Assembly: GCF_009649815.1 (NCBI RefSeq)
Contig: NZ_WJIC01000010.1
Coordinates: forward strand, 203,664 to 267,663
Length of the DNA: 64,000 bases
Direction: 5' to 3'
DNA from: Nocardia sp. SYP-A9097
Lineage (GTDB): Bacteria; Actinomycetota; Actinomycetes; Mycobacteriales; Mycobacteriaceae
Shown: positions 29,126-38,240 of the stretch, piece by piece
Layout: each line of letters starts with the position of its first letter
How positions within the stretch are numbered: the first letter of the stretch is position 1
Position numbers and translations under genes: made by a program
Notes under the pieces: generated by a model
Database searches by the model: none
What the model was told of the DNA's origin: nothing
Seen by the model: only the letters and a program-made list of their open reading frames with translations

Positions 29126-29563
29126 TCAGTCGCGCTCGGACAGGACGAAGACCGGAATCTCGCGATCGGTGTTCTTGGTGTAGCTGTCGTAATCCGGCCA
29201 CGCCTGCACGGCGCGCTCCCACCAAATGGCCTTCTCATCGCCGGTGACCTCACGGGCGGTGTAATCCTTCACGACCGCGCCGTCACGCAGGTCGACATGC
29301 GGATCGGCCTTGATATTCCAGTACCAGACGGGATGCTTCGGAGCGCCGCCGAGCGAGGCGACGACCGCGTACTCACCATTGTGTTCGACCCGCATGAGTG
29401 GCGTCTTACGGAGCTTGCCGGACTTCGCGCCGCGGGTGGTGAGCAGAATGATGGGCTTACCTTGCATAACGCTGCCCTCCGCGCCGTTCGAGCCTTCGTA
29501 CAGCTCTGCCTGCTCACGGGCCCAATCGGTAGGGCTGGGTTCATACTCTCCGGTTAGTGGCAT
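29126..29563 (-). CDS. Nitroreductase/deazaflavin-dependent oxidoreductase (Ddn-like)
   Basis: 145 residues from ATG 29563. Split-barrel Ddn family marks: GKPIILLTTRGAKSGKLRKTPLMRVEHNGEYAVVASLGGAPKHPVWY (positions ~35-80) and the C-terminal WPDYDSYTKNTDREIPVFVL. Relatives use cofactor F420H2 to reduce quinones or nitro compounds; the F420-binding TTRGAKSG/K-TPL segments are intact. The natural substrate is unknown. The upstream region contains a direct repeat and an inverted repeat that may regulate it or the divergent small membrane-protein gene. Confidence 0.9.
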   Translation of the reverse strand: MPLTGEYEPSPTDWAREQAELYEGSNGAEGSVMQGKPIILLTTRGAKSGKLRKTPLMRVEHNGEYAVVASLGGAPKHPVWYWNIKADPHVDLRDGAVVKDYTAREVTGDEKAIWWERAVQAWPDYDSYTKNTDREIPVFVLSERD

Positions 29564-29607
29564 GACCCAGCTAACACCGGCGGGGGCTCGAAATGTTCCA
29601 GCCGCGG

Positions 29608-29664
29608 TGGCGTGTCCGACCCGCTGTGGCGTGTCCGACAGAAAGTTCGTTTGCCCGAACTTTC
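29608..29664. promoter_or_regulatory. Repeat-rich divergent control region
   Basis: TGGCGTGTCCGAC occurs twice, at 29608-29620 and 29627-29639 (19-bp period, about two helical turns). It is followed by the inverted repeat GAAAGTTCG/CGAACTTTC (29641-29649 and 29656-29664). The block lies between two divergent genes and could be an operator for a dimeric regulator; the regulator is not known. Confidence 0.5.
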
Positions 29665-29686
29665 GGACTGCGGGTAGCCTGATCAG

Positions 29687-29926
29687 ATGGCAGTGGTTCA
29701 CCCAACGCAGATGCGCCGCCCTCGCGCGCGCCTCGCGACCGTGAATATCGCGGGTACGGCCTGGCCGGTTTTCAAGCTCGAGGCCCTCGCCGCCGGGCTG
29801 GTCATCGCCCTGATTCTGCTGCTGGTCACCGCTTCCGCGCAGACCGCCGTGCTGGCGGGTGCGACCGTCATGGCGGTGCGCTGGGTACTCGCGCTCGTAC
29901 GGCACGCGGCACGCAGCCCGAACTGA
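29687..29926 (+). CDS. Small membrane protein, 79 residues
   Basis: Starts at ATG 29687. A basic N-terminus (TQMRRPRARLATVN) is followed by one or two hydrophobic helices covering residues ~30-70 (LEALAAGLVIALILLLVTASAQTAVLAGATVMAVRWVLAL). Third codon positions are GC-rich, which supports real coding. No family is recognised. It is divergent from the Ddn-like gene and shares the repeat-containing upstream region. Confidence 0.65.
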   Translation: MAVVHPTQMRRPRARLATVNIAGTAWPVFKLEALAAGLVIALILLLVTASAQTAVLAGATVMAVRWVLALVRHAARSPN

Positions 29927-30002
29927 GACTTTCGGCCTTATCTCAATCGCGACCAGTCGGTACGTGCCATTCGGCCGAATCATGCGGTTTGCCTATTAAA
30001 TA

Positions 30003-30137
30003 GTGATCCGCGACTTCCATATCTCGGTCAATCAGTGCGCCGGCCCGGTATCGATCCGCCAATACACCTACCTCTACGCCAAATCCGCCGAAGTGGACGA
30101 CAGCGGCGCGGTCTTCGGCGACCCCACCTGGCTCTGA
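30003..30137 (+). other. Short coding-like frame, possible gene remnant
   Basis: 45 codons from a GTG at 30003 to a TGA, with very strong G/C preference at third positions; the product contains IRDFHISVNQ and ends AVFGDPTWL. A stop lies just upstream and there is no ribosome site. It looks like the 3' end of a lost gene on the plus strand; a 67-residue frame on the other strand is the competing reading. Not identified. Confidence 0.3.
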
Positions 30138-30164
30138 ACGCGGCACGTCCCACGCGCCGACGGC

Positions 30165-33100
30165 TCAGCTCGCCAGGCAGCCCGGCCCGAGTAGCGCCTT
30201 GAGATCGCCCATGAGGGCCGAGGAGGGCGAAACCCGTAGGTTGTCGGCCACTTTCAGGGTGGTGGTGCGTTCGCGGGAGCCGACGTGCTTGATGATGACG
30301 TCCGCGGTGCCGGGATGACTGTTCAGGACCCGCTTGAGCGCGCCGATCTTGTCGGGGGTGCAGAGCCGGGTCGGAATGATCACCGAGAGCGGCTTCTCCA
30401 CGCCGATATGTGAAAGGTCCGGCACCACAAGGTCATTGGCGATCAGCGAGATGCGATCGTCGCGGGCGGAGACCCGGGCCTTGACCAGGACGATGGCGTC
30501 CTCGGTGACATCCATGCCGTAGACCGAGTAGGACTGCGGGAAGAACAGCACCTCGATACCACCGGTGAGGTCCTCCAACTGGGCCGATGCCCAGGCCAGG
30601 CCGTTCTTGTTGACGCGGCGGGTGACACTGGCGAAGATACCGCCGATGGTCACCTGCTGGCCATCCTTGACATCACCCTCGAGAATGGTCGGGATGGCCG
30701 TATCCGACTGTGCCGCAAGCACATGCTCGACACCATTGAGCGGATGCCCGGAGACGTACAGGCCCAGCATTTCGCGTTCGAGGGCGAGCTTGTGCTTGGA
30801 CTCCCACTCCTCGTCGGGCACCTTCACATTGAAGACACTCGCCATGGAATCGTCGTCGTCCAGGCCGCCGAAGAGGTCGAATTGGCCGATGGCCTCGGCC
30901 TTCTTGGTCGACATGACCGCGTCGATGGCGTCGGAGTGCACCAGCAGCAGGCCCTTGCGCGGATGTCCGAGCGAGTCGAAAGCGCCTGCCTTGATGAGGG
31001 ATTCGGTGACCTTCTTCGAACAGGCCTGCGCGTCGACCTTGTTCAGGTAGTCGGAGAAGTCGGTGAACTTCGACTTCTCCTTGCGCGCGGCGATAATCGA
31101 GGAGACCACATTCGCGCCGACATTGCGGACCGCGCCCATACCGAAGCGGATATCGCCACCGACGGAGGCGAATTCGATTTCGGACTCGTTCACATCCGGG
31201 GGCAGCACCTGGATGCCGAGGCGGCGGCAGTCGGCCAGGTAGATGGCGGCCTTGTCCTTGTCGTCACCGACGGAGGTGAGCAGACCGGCCATGTACTCGG
31301 CCGGGTAATTGGCCTTGAGGTAGGCGGTCCAGAAGGAGACCAGGCCGTAGCCCGCGGCATGCGATTTATTGAACGCGTAGCCGGCGAACGGAAGAATGGT
31401 GTCCCACAGCGCCTTGATGGCGGGCTTGGAGAAGCCGTTGTCCATCATGCCCTTTTCGAAGCCCTCGAATTCGGCCTCCAGGACTTCGGCCTTCTTCTTA
31501 CCCATGGCGCGGCGCAGAATATCGGCTCGGCCGAGCGAGTACCCGGCGACCTTCTGCGCGATCTGCATGATCTGTTCCTGATACACGATCAGGCCGTAGG
31601 TATCACCCAGGATGACCTTCAGAGGCTCTTCGAGCTCCGGATGGATAGGTTTGACCTCTTGCCGCGCGTTCTTACGGTCGGCGTAGTCGTTGTGCGCGTT
31701 CATGCCCATGGGGCCGGGGCGGTACAGCGCGAGCACGGCGACGATATCGTCGAAGCCGGTGGGGATCATGCGGCGCAGCAGGTCGCGCATGGCGCCACCG
31801 TCGAGCTGGAAGACGCCGAGAGTGTCTCCGCGCGCGAGCAATTCGTAGGTGGCGGGGTCCTCGAGCGGCAGCGTGTCCAGGTCGAGGTCGATACCGCGGT
31901 TGTTCTTGATATTGAGCAGCGCGTCACCGATGACGGTCAGGTTGCGCAGGCCCAGGAAGTCCATCTTCAGCAGGCCGATGGCCTCACAGGACGGGTAATC
32001 CCAGCCGGTGATGATCGCGCCGTCCTGCGCGCGCTTCCACACCGGAATCGCGTCGGTGAGCGGTTCGGACGACATGATGACCGCGCAGGCGTGCACGCCG
32101 GCATTGCGGATCAGGCCCTCGAGGCCGCGGGCGGTCTCGTAGATCTTATTGACGTCCGGATTGGTATTGATGAGTTCGCGGACCTCGGCGGCCTCTTTGT
32201 ACCGCTCGTGTTCGGGATCCATGATGCCCGAGAGCGGAATGTCCTTGGCCATGATCGGCGGCGGCAGCGCCTTGGAGATCTGATCGGCGATGGCGAAGCC
32301 GGGCTGGCCGAACTGGACGCGCGCCGAATCCTTCAGTGCCGCTTTGGTTTTAATGGTGCCGAAGGTGATCACCTGGGCGACGCGGTCGCTGCCCCACTTC
32401 TCGGTGGCGTAGCGGACCATTTCACCGCGGCGGCGATCGTCGAAGTCGATATCGATATCGGGCATGGAGACGCGCTCGGGATTGAGGAAGCGCTCGAAGA
32501 GCAGACCGTGCGGAATCGGGTCGATATTGGTAATGCCCATGGAGTAGGCGACCAGCGAACCGGCGGCCGAACCACGGCCCGGGCCGACATTGATGCCGAC
32601 CGAACGGGCGTAGTTGATGAGGTCGGCGACGATGAGGAAGTAGGCGGGGAAGCCCATCTCGATAATGACGTCGAGTTCGAAGTCGGCGCGGGGCAGGTAG
32701 TCGCCCGGAATCCCATTGGGAAAGCGGCGATTCAGGCCCTCCATCACCTCGTGCCGCAGCCAGCTGCCCTGGGTCTCGCCCTCGGGGACCGGGAAGACGG
32801 GCATACGGTCGCGGTGTTCCCAGACATCGTCGTAGGGCTGCACGCGCTCGCCGATGAGGACCGTATTGTCGCAGGCCCCAGGGACTTCCGTATCCCAGAT
32901 GGCGCGCATCTCCTCGGCGGACTTGAGGTAGTAGCCGGAGCCGTCGAACTTGAAGCGGGTGGGATCGGAGAGCGTCTTGCCGGTCTGGATGCAGAGCAGC
33001 GCCTCGTGATTACCCGAGTCGGTCTCGTGCACGTAGTGGCAGTCGTTGGTGGCCAGCGGCGGGATGCCCAGTTCCCTGCTGACCATGAGCAGGCCCTCGC

Positions 33101-33713
33101 GGACGCGGCGCTCGATGGACAGACCGTGGTCCATGATCTCGAGGAAGAAGTTCTCCGGGCCGAAGATCTCCTGCCATTTGGCGGCGGCCTCGAGGGCTTC
33201 GCGTTCCTGGCCCAGGCGCAGGCGGGTCTGCACCTCGCCGGAGGGGCAGCCGGTGGTGGCGATAATGCCGGCCGCGTGCTCGGCGATGATGTCGGCGTCC
33301 ATACGCGCCCACTTGCCGAGCTGGCCTTCGATGGACGCGAGGCTCGACAGCTTGAACAGGTTCCGCAGACCGGTCGCGTTCTCCGCGACCATGGTCATAT
33401 GCGTGTACGCACCCGAACCGGAGACGTCATCGCTCTTCTGTGAGGGATCGCCCCACTGCACGCGCTTGGTGTTGAACCGGGACTCCGGCGCGATGTACGC
33501 CTCGATGCCGATGATCGGCTTGACGCCCAGCTTCTTGGCGGAGTTGTAGAACTCCGAAGCGCCGTACATGTTTCCGTGGTCGGACATGCCGACCGCGGTC
33601 ATGCCCAGCCGTTTGGCCTCTTTGAACAGAGGCGTGATCTTCGCCGCGCCATCGAGCATCGAGTACTCGGTGTGGTTGTGGAGATGGACGAATGATCCCG
33701 ACGAGGCTGACAC
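30165..33713 (-). CDS. dnaE1: DNA polymerase III alpha subunit DnaE1
   Basis: Replicative polymerase, 1182 residues from a GTG at 33713. The PHP domain at the N-terminus keeps the metal ligands of the proofreading exonuclease found in actinobacterial DnaE1 (LHNHTEYSMLDG, SDHGNMYG, and later NDCHYVHE). Catalytic aspartates are in MPDIDIDFDDRRR near residue 418, after GPGRGSAAGSLVAY; the third lies in the WDYPSCEAIGLLKMDFLG stretch near 590. GYAFNKSHAAGYG near 780 is another polymerase block. The C-terminus has an OB fold (VTIGGIFASVTRRV) and tau-binding tail. Length and PHP motifs fit DnaE1, not the mutagenic DnaE2. Confidence 0.97.
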   Translation of the reverse strand: MSASSGSFVHLHNHTEYSMLDGAAKITPLFKEAKRLGMTAVGMSDHGNMYGASEFYNSAKKLGVKPIIGIEAYIAPESRFNTKRVQWGDPSQKSDDVSGSGAYTHMTMVAENATGLRNLFKLSSLASIEGQLGKWARMDADIIAEHAAGIIATTGCPSGEVQTRLRLGQEREALEAAAKWQEIFGPENFFLEIMDHGLSIERRVREGLLMVSRELGIPPLATNDCHYVHETDSGNHEALLCIQTGKTLSDPTRFKFDGSGYYLKSAEEMRAIWDTEVPGACDNTVLIGERVQPYDDVWEHRDRMPVFPVPEGETQGSWLRHEVMEGLNRRFPNGIPGDYLPRADFELDVIIEMGFPAYFLIVADLINYARSVGINVGPGRGSAAGSLVAYSMGITNIDPIPHGLLFERFLNPERVSMPDIDIDFDDRRRGEMVRYATEKWGSDRVAQVITFGTIKTKAALKDSARVQFGQPGFAIADQISKALPPPIMAKDIPLSGIMDPEHERYKEAAEVRELINTNPDVNKIYETARGLEGLIRNAGVHACAVIMSSEPLTDAIPVWKRAQDGAIITGWDYPSCEAIGLLKMDFLGLRNLTVIGDALLNIKNNRGIDLDLDTLPLEDPATYELLARGDTLGVFQLDGGAMRDLLRRMIPTGFDDIVAVLALYRPGPMGMNAHNDYADRKNARQEVKPIHPELEEPLKVILGDTYGLIVYQEQIMQIAQKVAGYSLGRADILRRAMGKKKAEVLEAEFEGFEKGMMDNGFSKPAIKALWDTILPFAGYAFNKSHAAGYGLVSFWTAYLKANYPAEYMAGLLTSVGDDKDKAAIYLADCRRLGIQVLPPDVNESEIEFASVGGDIRFGMGAVRNVGANVVSSIIAARKEKSKFTDFSDYLNKVDAQACSKKVTESLIKAGAFDSLGHPRKGLLLVHSDAIDAVMSTKKAEAIGQFDLFGGLDDDDSMASVFNVKVPDEEWESKHKLALEREMLGLYVSGHPLNGVEHVLAAQSDTAIPTILEGDVKDGQQVTIGGIFASVTRRVNKNGLAWASAQLEDLTGGIEVLFFPQSYSVYGMDVTEDAIVLVKARVSARDDRISLIANDLVVPDLSHIGVEKPLSVIIPTRLCTPDKIGALKRVLNSHPGTADVIIKHVGSRERTTTLKVADNLRVSPSSALMGDLKALLGPGCLAS

Positions 33714-33808
33714 GCAGACATACTAAGCGCCCCCACCGACGAGTTCCGAAGGCACGCGGAGGCGACTTGGGAGTACGGCGTTTCGCGGTCCGCGTGTCGT
33801 GGTGAAGG

Positions 33809-34696
33809 TCACTCGCGGAGCTGCGAAACCGGTGCGGAATCACCGGCTTCGAGAGGCTCGCCCGCCTGCGCCCGCGAGAGCGCAACGGTGGCAACACACA
33901 TGACGACAACCGCCACCAGGACGAAGGCGGTCCCCACCGGACCACTCCGGAGCCGTTCATCCAACACGGCGATTCCGATGAACGCGGCAACCAGTGGTTC
34001 GGCGATCGTGAACGCCGGCAGGCACGCGGCCAGCGACCCCGCTTGATACCCGCGCTGCTGCAGGTAGACGCCGCCGATGCCGGTGGCGACCAACGCGTAC
34101 AACTGCCAGCCGGTGAGAGCACCGCTGACGCTCTGCCCGAACAGTCGAGTCACATTCGCGGTCAACGCGGCCGACACACCCACCAGCGTGCCACCCGCCC
34201 CACCGAGCAGAAGTGCCCGCAGCGCAGGCGTTTTCACGACCCGAGCACCGACGACCCCCGCCACGACCACCCCGAACACCAACCCCAGCGGCAAGAGCCA
34301 CCGATGCCAGGGCGCATTGTCGAGCCCCTCGGTGGGATCCCCGACAATCAGGAAAACCGCCAGCGCGACCGACAATGCCAATGCGTTCGCCCACATCCCC
34401 GCGGTGGTCTTCCGCCCGCTGTACCGCGCCGCCATCGGCAGCGCGAACACCAGCGCACTCACCAGAATCGGCTGCACAATAAGCACCGACCCCAACGCCA
34501 GCGCGGCCACCTGAAACGCGAATCCCCCACCGTCCCCGATCATTCCGGCCCACCACCGCGGATTCCGCACCAGGGCCCGCATGAGCCCCTCCCCCTCGGG
34601 CACCTCCGAGGCCGCCTGCTGCTGCGCCACCGCCGACACCGCGAACAGCAGAGCCGCCACAAACGCACAAATCACCGCACCCACAGGAAGCTGCAC
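33809..34696 (-). CDS. DMT-family transporter (EamA-like)
   Basis: 295 residues with about nine to ten membrane helices. The first is LPVGAVICAFVAALLFAVSAVAQQQAA and the last FVLVAVVVMCVATVALS. The internal duplication of the DMT family is weak but visible: PILVSALVFALPMAA in the first half, AFTIAEPLVAAFIGIAVLDERL in the second. Substrate unknown; relatives export metabolites or drugs. It starts at ATG 34696 and lies ~95 bp upstream of dnaE1 on the same strand, without evident functional link. Confidence 0.82.
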   Translation of the reverse strand: MQLPVGAVICAFVAALLFAVSAVAQQQAASEVPEGEGLMRALVRNPRWWAGMIGDGGGFAFQVAALALGSVLIVQPILVSALVFALPMAARYSGRKTTAGMWANALALSVALAVFLIVGDPTEGLDNAPWHRWLLPLGLVFGVVVAGVVGARVVKTPALRALLLGGAGGTLVGVSAALTANVTRLFGQSVSGALTGWQLYALVATGIGGVYLQQRGYQAGSLAACLPAFTIAEPLVAAFIGIAVLDERLRSGPVGTAFVLVAVVVMCVATVALSRAQAGEPLEAGDSAPVSQLRE

Positions 34697-34727
34697 TCCC
34701 CCAGTCTGCCGCCCCGCCCTCCGACGG

Positions 34728-34813
34728 CACCTACCGACCGGCAGGGCACCCCGCGAGTGTGCAGTCAGGGCGGCGAAATCCGGGAATCACCGCCGTGAGT
34801 GCACACTCGGCGG
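34728..34813. repeat. Dispersed hairpin repeat, family B, copy 1
   Basis: An ~86-bp element starting CACCTACCGACCGGCAG, then a long inverted repeat: 34754-34773 pairs with 34790-34809 over 20 bp with two mismatches. Copy 2 lies at 55729-55815 with the same leader, stem and loop start. It sits between the DMT transporter and esterase genes. Confidence 0.85.
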
Positions 34814-34817
34814 CAAC

Positions 34818-36068
34818 TCAGGCGGCGCGGGGGATGGCGGGTTGGGTGGAGCGGCGGGTGGTGCGGGCGCAGCGCAGGGTCAGGGGCAGGACCCAGGCTG
34901 TGGCCAACTGGTCTGTGGTGAGGGTGGAGAGGGAGAGGCGGTTGTGGACGAAGCCGACCGAGAGGCCGCGGCGGGGGTCGGCCCAGCCGAAGGAGCCGCC
35001 CAGACCTACGTGGCCGAAACCCGCTCGGGCGCCGGGCATGGGGAGGGAGTGGTAGCCCATGTGCCAGAGCATGGGGATGTAGAAGAGGGCGTGATCGAGG
35101 GAGTAGGACTCGATGCGGCGCATGGTTTTCATGGTCGACGGGGAGAGGAAGCGGCGGCCTTGGGACATGCCGTCATTCGCCAGGGCGCTGTAGAGGGTGG
35201 CCAGGCCGGTGGCGGTGCAGACGCCGTTTCCGGCGGGGAGTTCGGTGTCGAGGATGGGTGGGGCCTCGCCCTCCAGGAAGTCTTCGAGGCCGGGGAGCAG
35301 GAGGGCGCGGGCTGCCGCGCCGAGTGCGCCGGGGAGGGTGTGGGTGCGGCCGAGGATGAGGGAGATGTAGGTGGTGCCGATGAAGGCGAGGCGGCCGCCG
35401 TGCATGGTCGCCGCGGTGGTGGCGGAAGTGGCTGGGGGACGGCCCAAGTGGATGCCGTCGGTGCCGAGGGGGGCGGCGATTTCGGTTCGGAACAGCTCGG
35501 CCATACCGCGGCCGGTGACGGCGCGGGCCAGTCCGGCCAGGAGCCAGCCGTAGGTGAGGGCGTGGTAGGTGGGGGTGCCCAGCAGGTGGTCGGGTTTCGC
35601 GGCGGCGAGGCGCTGTTCCATCAGGCGGTGGTCGAGGATGTCGTCCAGGCCCGCGGCGATTTCGGGTAGGCCGGACAGGCCCGCGCGGTGGGAGAGCAAG
35701 TGGCGCACGGTGATTCGCTCTTTGCCATTGGCGGCGAATTCGGGCCAGTAGGCGGCGACGGGGGTGTCGTAGTCGATGAGGCCGCGGTCGGCGAGGCGAT
35801 GGATGACCGTCGCGGCAATGCCTTTGGTGGCGGAGAAGACTATCGCGCCGGTATCGGCGGTCCAGGGGGTGGCGGGGGCGGATTCACCGGTCCAGATCTC
35901 GACCAGCGGGGTGCCGCGCAGGTGCACGGTGAGCGCACCGCCTGCTCCGGGCTGCCCGCCCATCAGACGTGCGAAAGTCTTTACCAGGGGGCCGAATTCG
36001 GAGGTCGCGTAACCGCCCACGCCGGTGGGTAGATCCGCGAGACCGGGTGCGATGGCGACACTGCTCAT
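34818..36068 (-). CDS. Serine hydrolase, beta-lactamase/esterase (class C fold, LipE-like)
   Basis: 416 residues from ATG 36068; the frame is open further upstream but would collide with the divergent lipoprotein promoter. Nucleophile motif SxxK is FSATKG near residue 83; the Tyr motif is probably TPTYHALTYGW near 170; GHVGLGGSFGW near 350 takes the place of the KTG strand. This is the pattern of the EstB/LipE esterases that share the class C beta-lactamase fold and cleave short acyl esters. No signal peptide. The codon choice is G-rich (many GGG), unlike dnaE1 nearby. Confidence 0.85.
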   Translation of the reverse strand: MSSVAIAPGLADLPTGVGGYATSEFGPLVKTFARLMGGQPGAGGALTVHLRGTPLVEIWTGESAPATPWTADTGAIVFSATKGIAATVIHRLADRGLIDYDTPVAAYWPEFAANGKERITVRHLLSHRAGLSGLPEIAAGLDDILDHRLMEQRLAAAKPDHLLGTPTYHALTYGWLLAGLARAVTGRGMAELFRTEIAAPLGTDGIHLGRPPATSATTAATMHGGRLAFIGTTYISLILGRTHTLPGALGAAARALLLPGLEDFLEGEAPPILDTELPAGNGVCTATGLATLYSALANDGMSQGRRFLSPSTMKTMRRIESYSLDHALFYIPMLWHMGYHSLPMPGARAGFGHVGLGGSFGWADPRRGLSVGFVHNRLSLSTLTTDQLATAWVLPLTLRCARTTRRSTQPAIPRAA

Positions 36069-36198
36069 CGGCTCACGGTACGAGCCGCGCATGGTGCCGG
36101 GCAATGGGATGAACCGGAGAGTTACCGGCCAAGGCCCAGAGGTTATTTCGAGTGTCTGATCGGTAATCCGGGTGTTACCGCCGCGTACGCTGGGCGGC

Positions 36199-37584
36199 AT
36201 GCGTGCCTTGCGATCTCTCTCGTTGAGTGTGCTGGTCGTGGTGGCCCTGGCGGCCTCGGGTTGTTCGTCGAAATCTGATACACCGGCCGGGATCACCGGG
36301 GATTGGCACGGGAGTATCGAGATCCCGGACCAGCCGCTGGCGGTGGGGGTCAGCTTCACCGATGGCGGTAGGGCCACCATCGATATTCCGGCGCAAGGGG
36401 TGTCGGGCAAGGAGCTCGGTGGGGTGAGGAACGATCCGGGGCAGGTGGAGTGGACCATTCCCGGGATCCCGGGCGATCCATCGTTCAAGGGGAGCTTCGA
36501 CAAGGGCGCGGACACCATCAAGGGCCAGTTCAGCCAGTCCGGCACGCAATTCCCATTGAATCTGACTCGCGGCAAGGTCGAGGCTCCGGCCCGCCCGCAG
36601 GAGCCGAAACCGCCGTGGCCGTACCGGTCCGAGGATGTCAGCTATCGCAGCGGCGATATCACCATCGCGGGCACGCTGACCGAACCGCGGAGCGCCGGAC
36701 CGCATCCCGCGGTCGTGCTGATCACCGGCAGCGGGGCGCAGGATCGCAATGAGGAAATCGCGGGGCATAAGCCATTCCTGCTGATCGCGGACACTTTGAC
36801 GCGTGCCGGTTATGCCGTGCTGCGCACCGACGATCGCGGTGTCGGTGGCACCGGGGGCAAGCGCGACGAAGCCTCTTATCAGGATCTGGCCGGGGATGTG
36901 GCGGCCGGAGTGGCGTTCCTGCACGGGCGTTCGGAGATCGACGGCAAACGCATCGGTTTGCTGGGCCACAGCGAGGGCGGATACCTCGCGCCGCTGGTGG
37001 CGGCCGAGCCGGACAGCGGCGTCGCCTTCGCGATTCTGATGGCCGGACCGGCGGTGCGCGGCTCCGAGGTGCTCATCGAACAGAACCGGCTGATCATGAC
37101 CACGAGCGGAGCCACCCCGGAGCAGGTCGCCGCTCAGGTCGGCTACATCACCAAGCTCACCGAGGTGATGGGCGGTGGCGATCTGGCGGCGGCACGCAAA
37201 TTCGCGCACGAGCACAATGATTCGCTCCCCGCCGACCAGCGCGCCAGTGCGGAGGTCATCGACCGCTCGGTGACCACGAGCATGCTGGCACTGGCGAATT
37301 ACGATCCGGCCCCGGCGCTTTCGGCCCTGCGGATTCCGGTGCTCGCGGTGTACGGCGGTAAGGATGTACAGGTGCTCGCCATACAGAATGAAGGTCCCGC
37401 GCGCACCCTGCTGGCCGCCGATCCCGATGCCACCGTGCATGTTTTCGACGGACTCGATCACCTGATGCAACCGGCGAACAGCGGACTGCCGGGCGAGTAC
37501 TCCACCATCGAGACGACCATCGACCCGCAGGTGCTGGACTACTACACCGCCTGGCTCACCCAGCGTTTCCCGGCGAACCGTTAG
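36199..37584 (+). CDS. Lipoprotein alpha/beta hydrolase
   Basis: 461 residues from ATG 36199. A 21-residue lipoprotein signal ends in AASGC. Residues ~30-130 form a beta-rich domain that looks like a fold for small-ligand or surface binding (TGDWHGSIEIP, TRGKVEAP). The hydrolase domain follows: HPAVVLITGSGAQDRNEE, LRTDDRGVGGTGG, the nucleophile elbow LLGHSEGG (Ser near 255), Asp in VYGGKDVQV and His in FDGLDHLMQP. This arrangement occurs in secreted peptidase S9-like or esterase proteins. It is anchored outside the membrane. Substrate unknown. Confidence 0.85.
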   Translation: MRALRSLSLSVLVVVALAASGCSSKSDTPAGITGDWHGSIEIPDQPLAVGVSFTDGGRATIDIPAQGVSGKELGGVRNDPGQVEWTIPGIPGDPSFKGSFDKGADTIKGQFSQSGTQFPLNLTRGKVEAPARPQEPKPPWPYRSEDVSYRSGDITIAGTLTEPRSAGPHPAVVLITGSGAQDRNEEIAGHKPFLLIADTLTRAGYAVLRTDDRGVGGTGGKRDEASYQDLAGDVAAGVAFLHGRSEIDGKRIGLLGHSEGGYLAPLVAAEPDSGVAFAILMAGPAVRGSEVLIEQNRLIMTTSGATPEQVAAQVGYITKLTEVMGGGDLAAARKFAHEHNDSLPADQRASAEVIDRSVTTSMLALANYDPAPALSALRIPVLAVYGGKDVQVLAIQNEGPARTLLAADPDATVHVFDGLDHLMQPANSGLPGEYSTIETTIDPQVLDYYTAWLTQRFPANR

Positions 37585-37622
37585 TGCCTGGCACACAACA
37601 GATTTAGTGAGGGAGAGCTGAC

Positions 37623-38240
37623 ATGGGCATCTACGAGAACCAGGTCCTGCCCCGGATCGTCGATCTGTCGTGCGGGGCGAGCATGCTCGATCCGGTACGC
37701 GAACTGACCTGCGAGGGCCTGCACGGGCGGGTGGTCGAGATCGGTTTCGGTTCGGGCCGCAATGTGCCGTTCTATCCGGGCGCGGTGGATTCGGTGACCG
37801 CGGTGGAGCCGGTCGATACCGGCTGGCGAATGGCGAGCAAGCGCCTGGCTGCGGCCAAGGTCCCGGTCGAGCGGGCGGGTCTGGACGGGCAGTCACTGCC
37901 GTTCGCGGACAACAGTTTCGATTCGGCGCTGTCCACCTGGACACTGTGCACCATTCCCGACGCGCAGGCCGCGCTGGCGGAATTGCGACGAGTGCTGGTG
38001 CCCGGCGGCACCTTTCACTTCGTCGAACACGGGCTCGCCCCGGATGCCGGGGTACAGAAATGGCAGCACCGTTTGAATCCGGTGCAGCGGAAACTCTTCG
38101 GCGGCTGCAATTTGAATCGCGATATTCGCGCGATGATCGAGGAGGCGGGCTTCGAGATTCGCGAAGTGGATTGCTTCTACGAGCACAAGTTGCCGAAGTT
38201 CATCGGTGCGCTGTCGCGGGGCGTGGCGATTTCGGCGTGA
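37623..38240 (+). CDS. Class I SAM-dependent methyltransferase
   Basis: 205 residues from ATG 37623, with GGGAGAG upstream. Motif I VVEIGFGSGRNVPFYP near 35, the acidic end of strand 2 in TAVEPVD near 60, LPFADNSFDSALSTWTLCTIPD near 90, and the post-strand-4 LRRVLVPGGTFHFVEHG are typical of Methyltransf_11 enzymes. The C-terminal block KLFGGCNLNRDI with EREVDCFY-like IREVDCFY resembles phosphatidylethanolamine- or quinone-type methyltransferases, but the acceptor cannot be named. It follows the lipoprotein hydrolase by 38 bp and may be co-transcribed. Confidence 0.86.
   Translation: MGIYENQVLPRIVDLSCGASMLDPVRELTCEGLHGRVVEIGFGSGRNVPFYPGAVDSVTAVEPVDTGWRMASKRLAAAKVPVERAGLDGQSLPFADNSFDSALSTWTLCTIPDAQAALAELRRVLVPGGTFHFVEHGLAPDAGVQKWQHRLNPVQRKLFGGCNLNRDIRAMIEEAGFEIREVDCFYEHKLPKFIGALSRGVAISA

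Noticed and set aside
29126..29983. A 285-residue version of the Ddn-like protein
   Set aside because: Residues before the ATG at 29563 are antisense to the small membrane-protein gene and have no matching domain.
29943..30146. A 67-residue minus-strand frame beside dnaE1
   Set aside because: The plus strand shows much stronger third-position bias over the same bases.
30723..33443. A 906-codon plus-strand open frame antisense to dnaE1
   Set aside because: Long because of GC-rich codon bias. The minus strand encodes DnaE1 with all catalytic motifs.
34818..36575. An N-terminal extension of ~170 residues on the esterase
   Set aside because: It lies under the divergent lipoprotein gene and its promoter, with no family pattern; start set at 36068.
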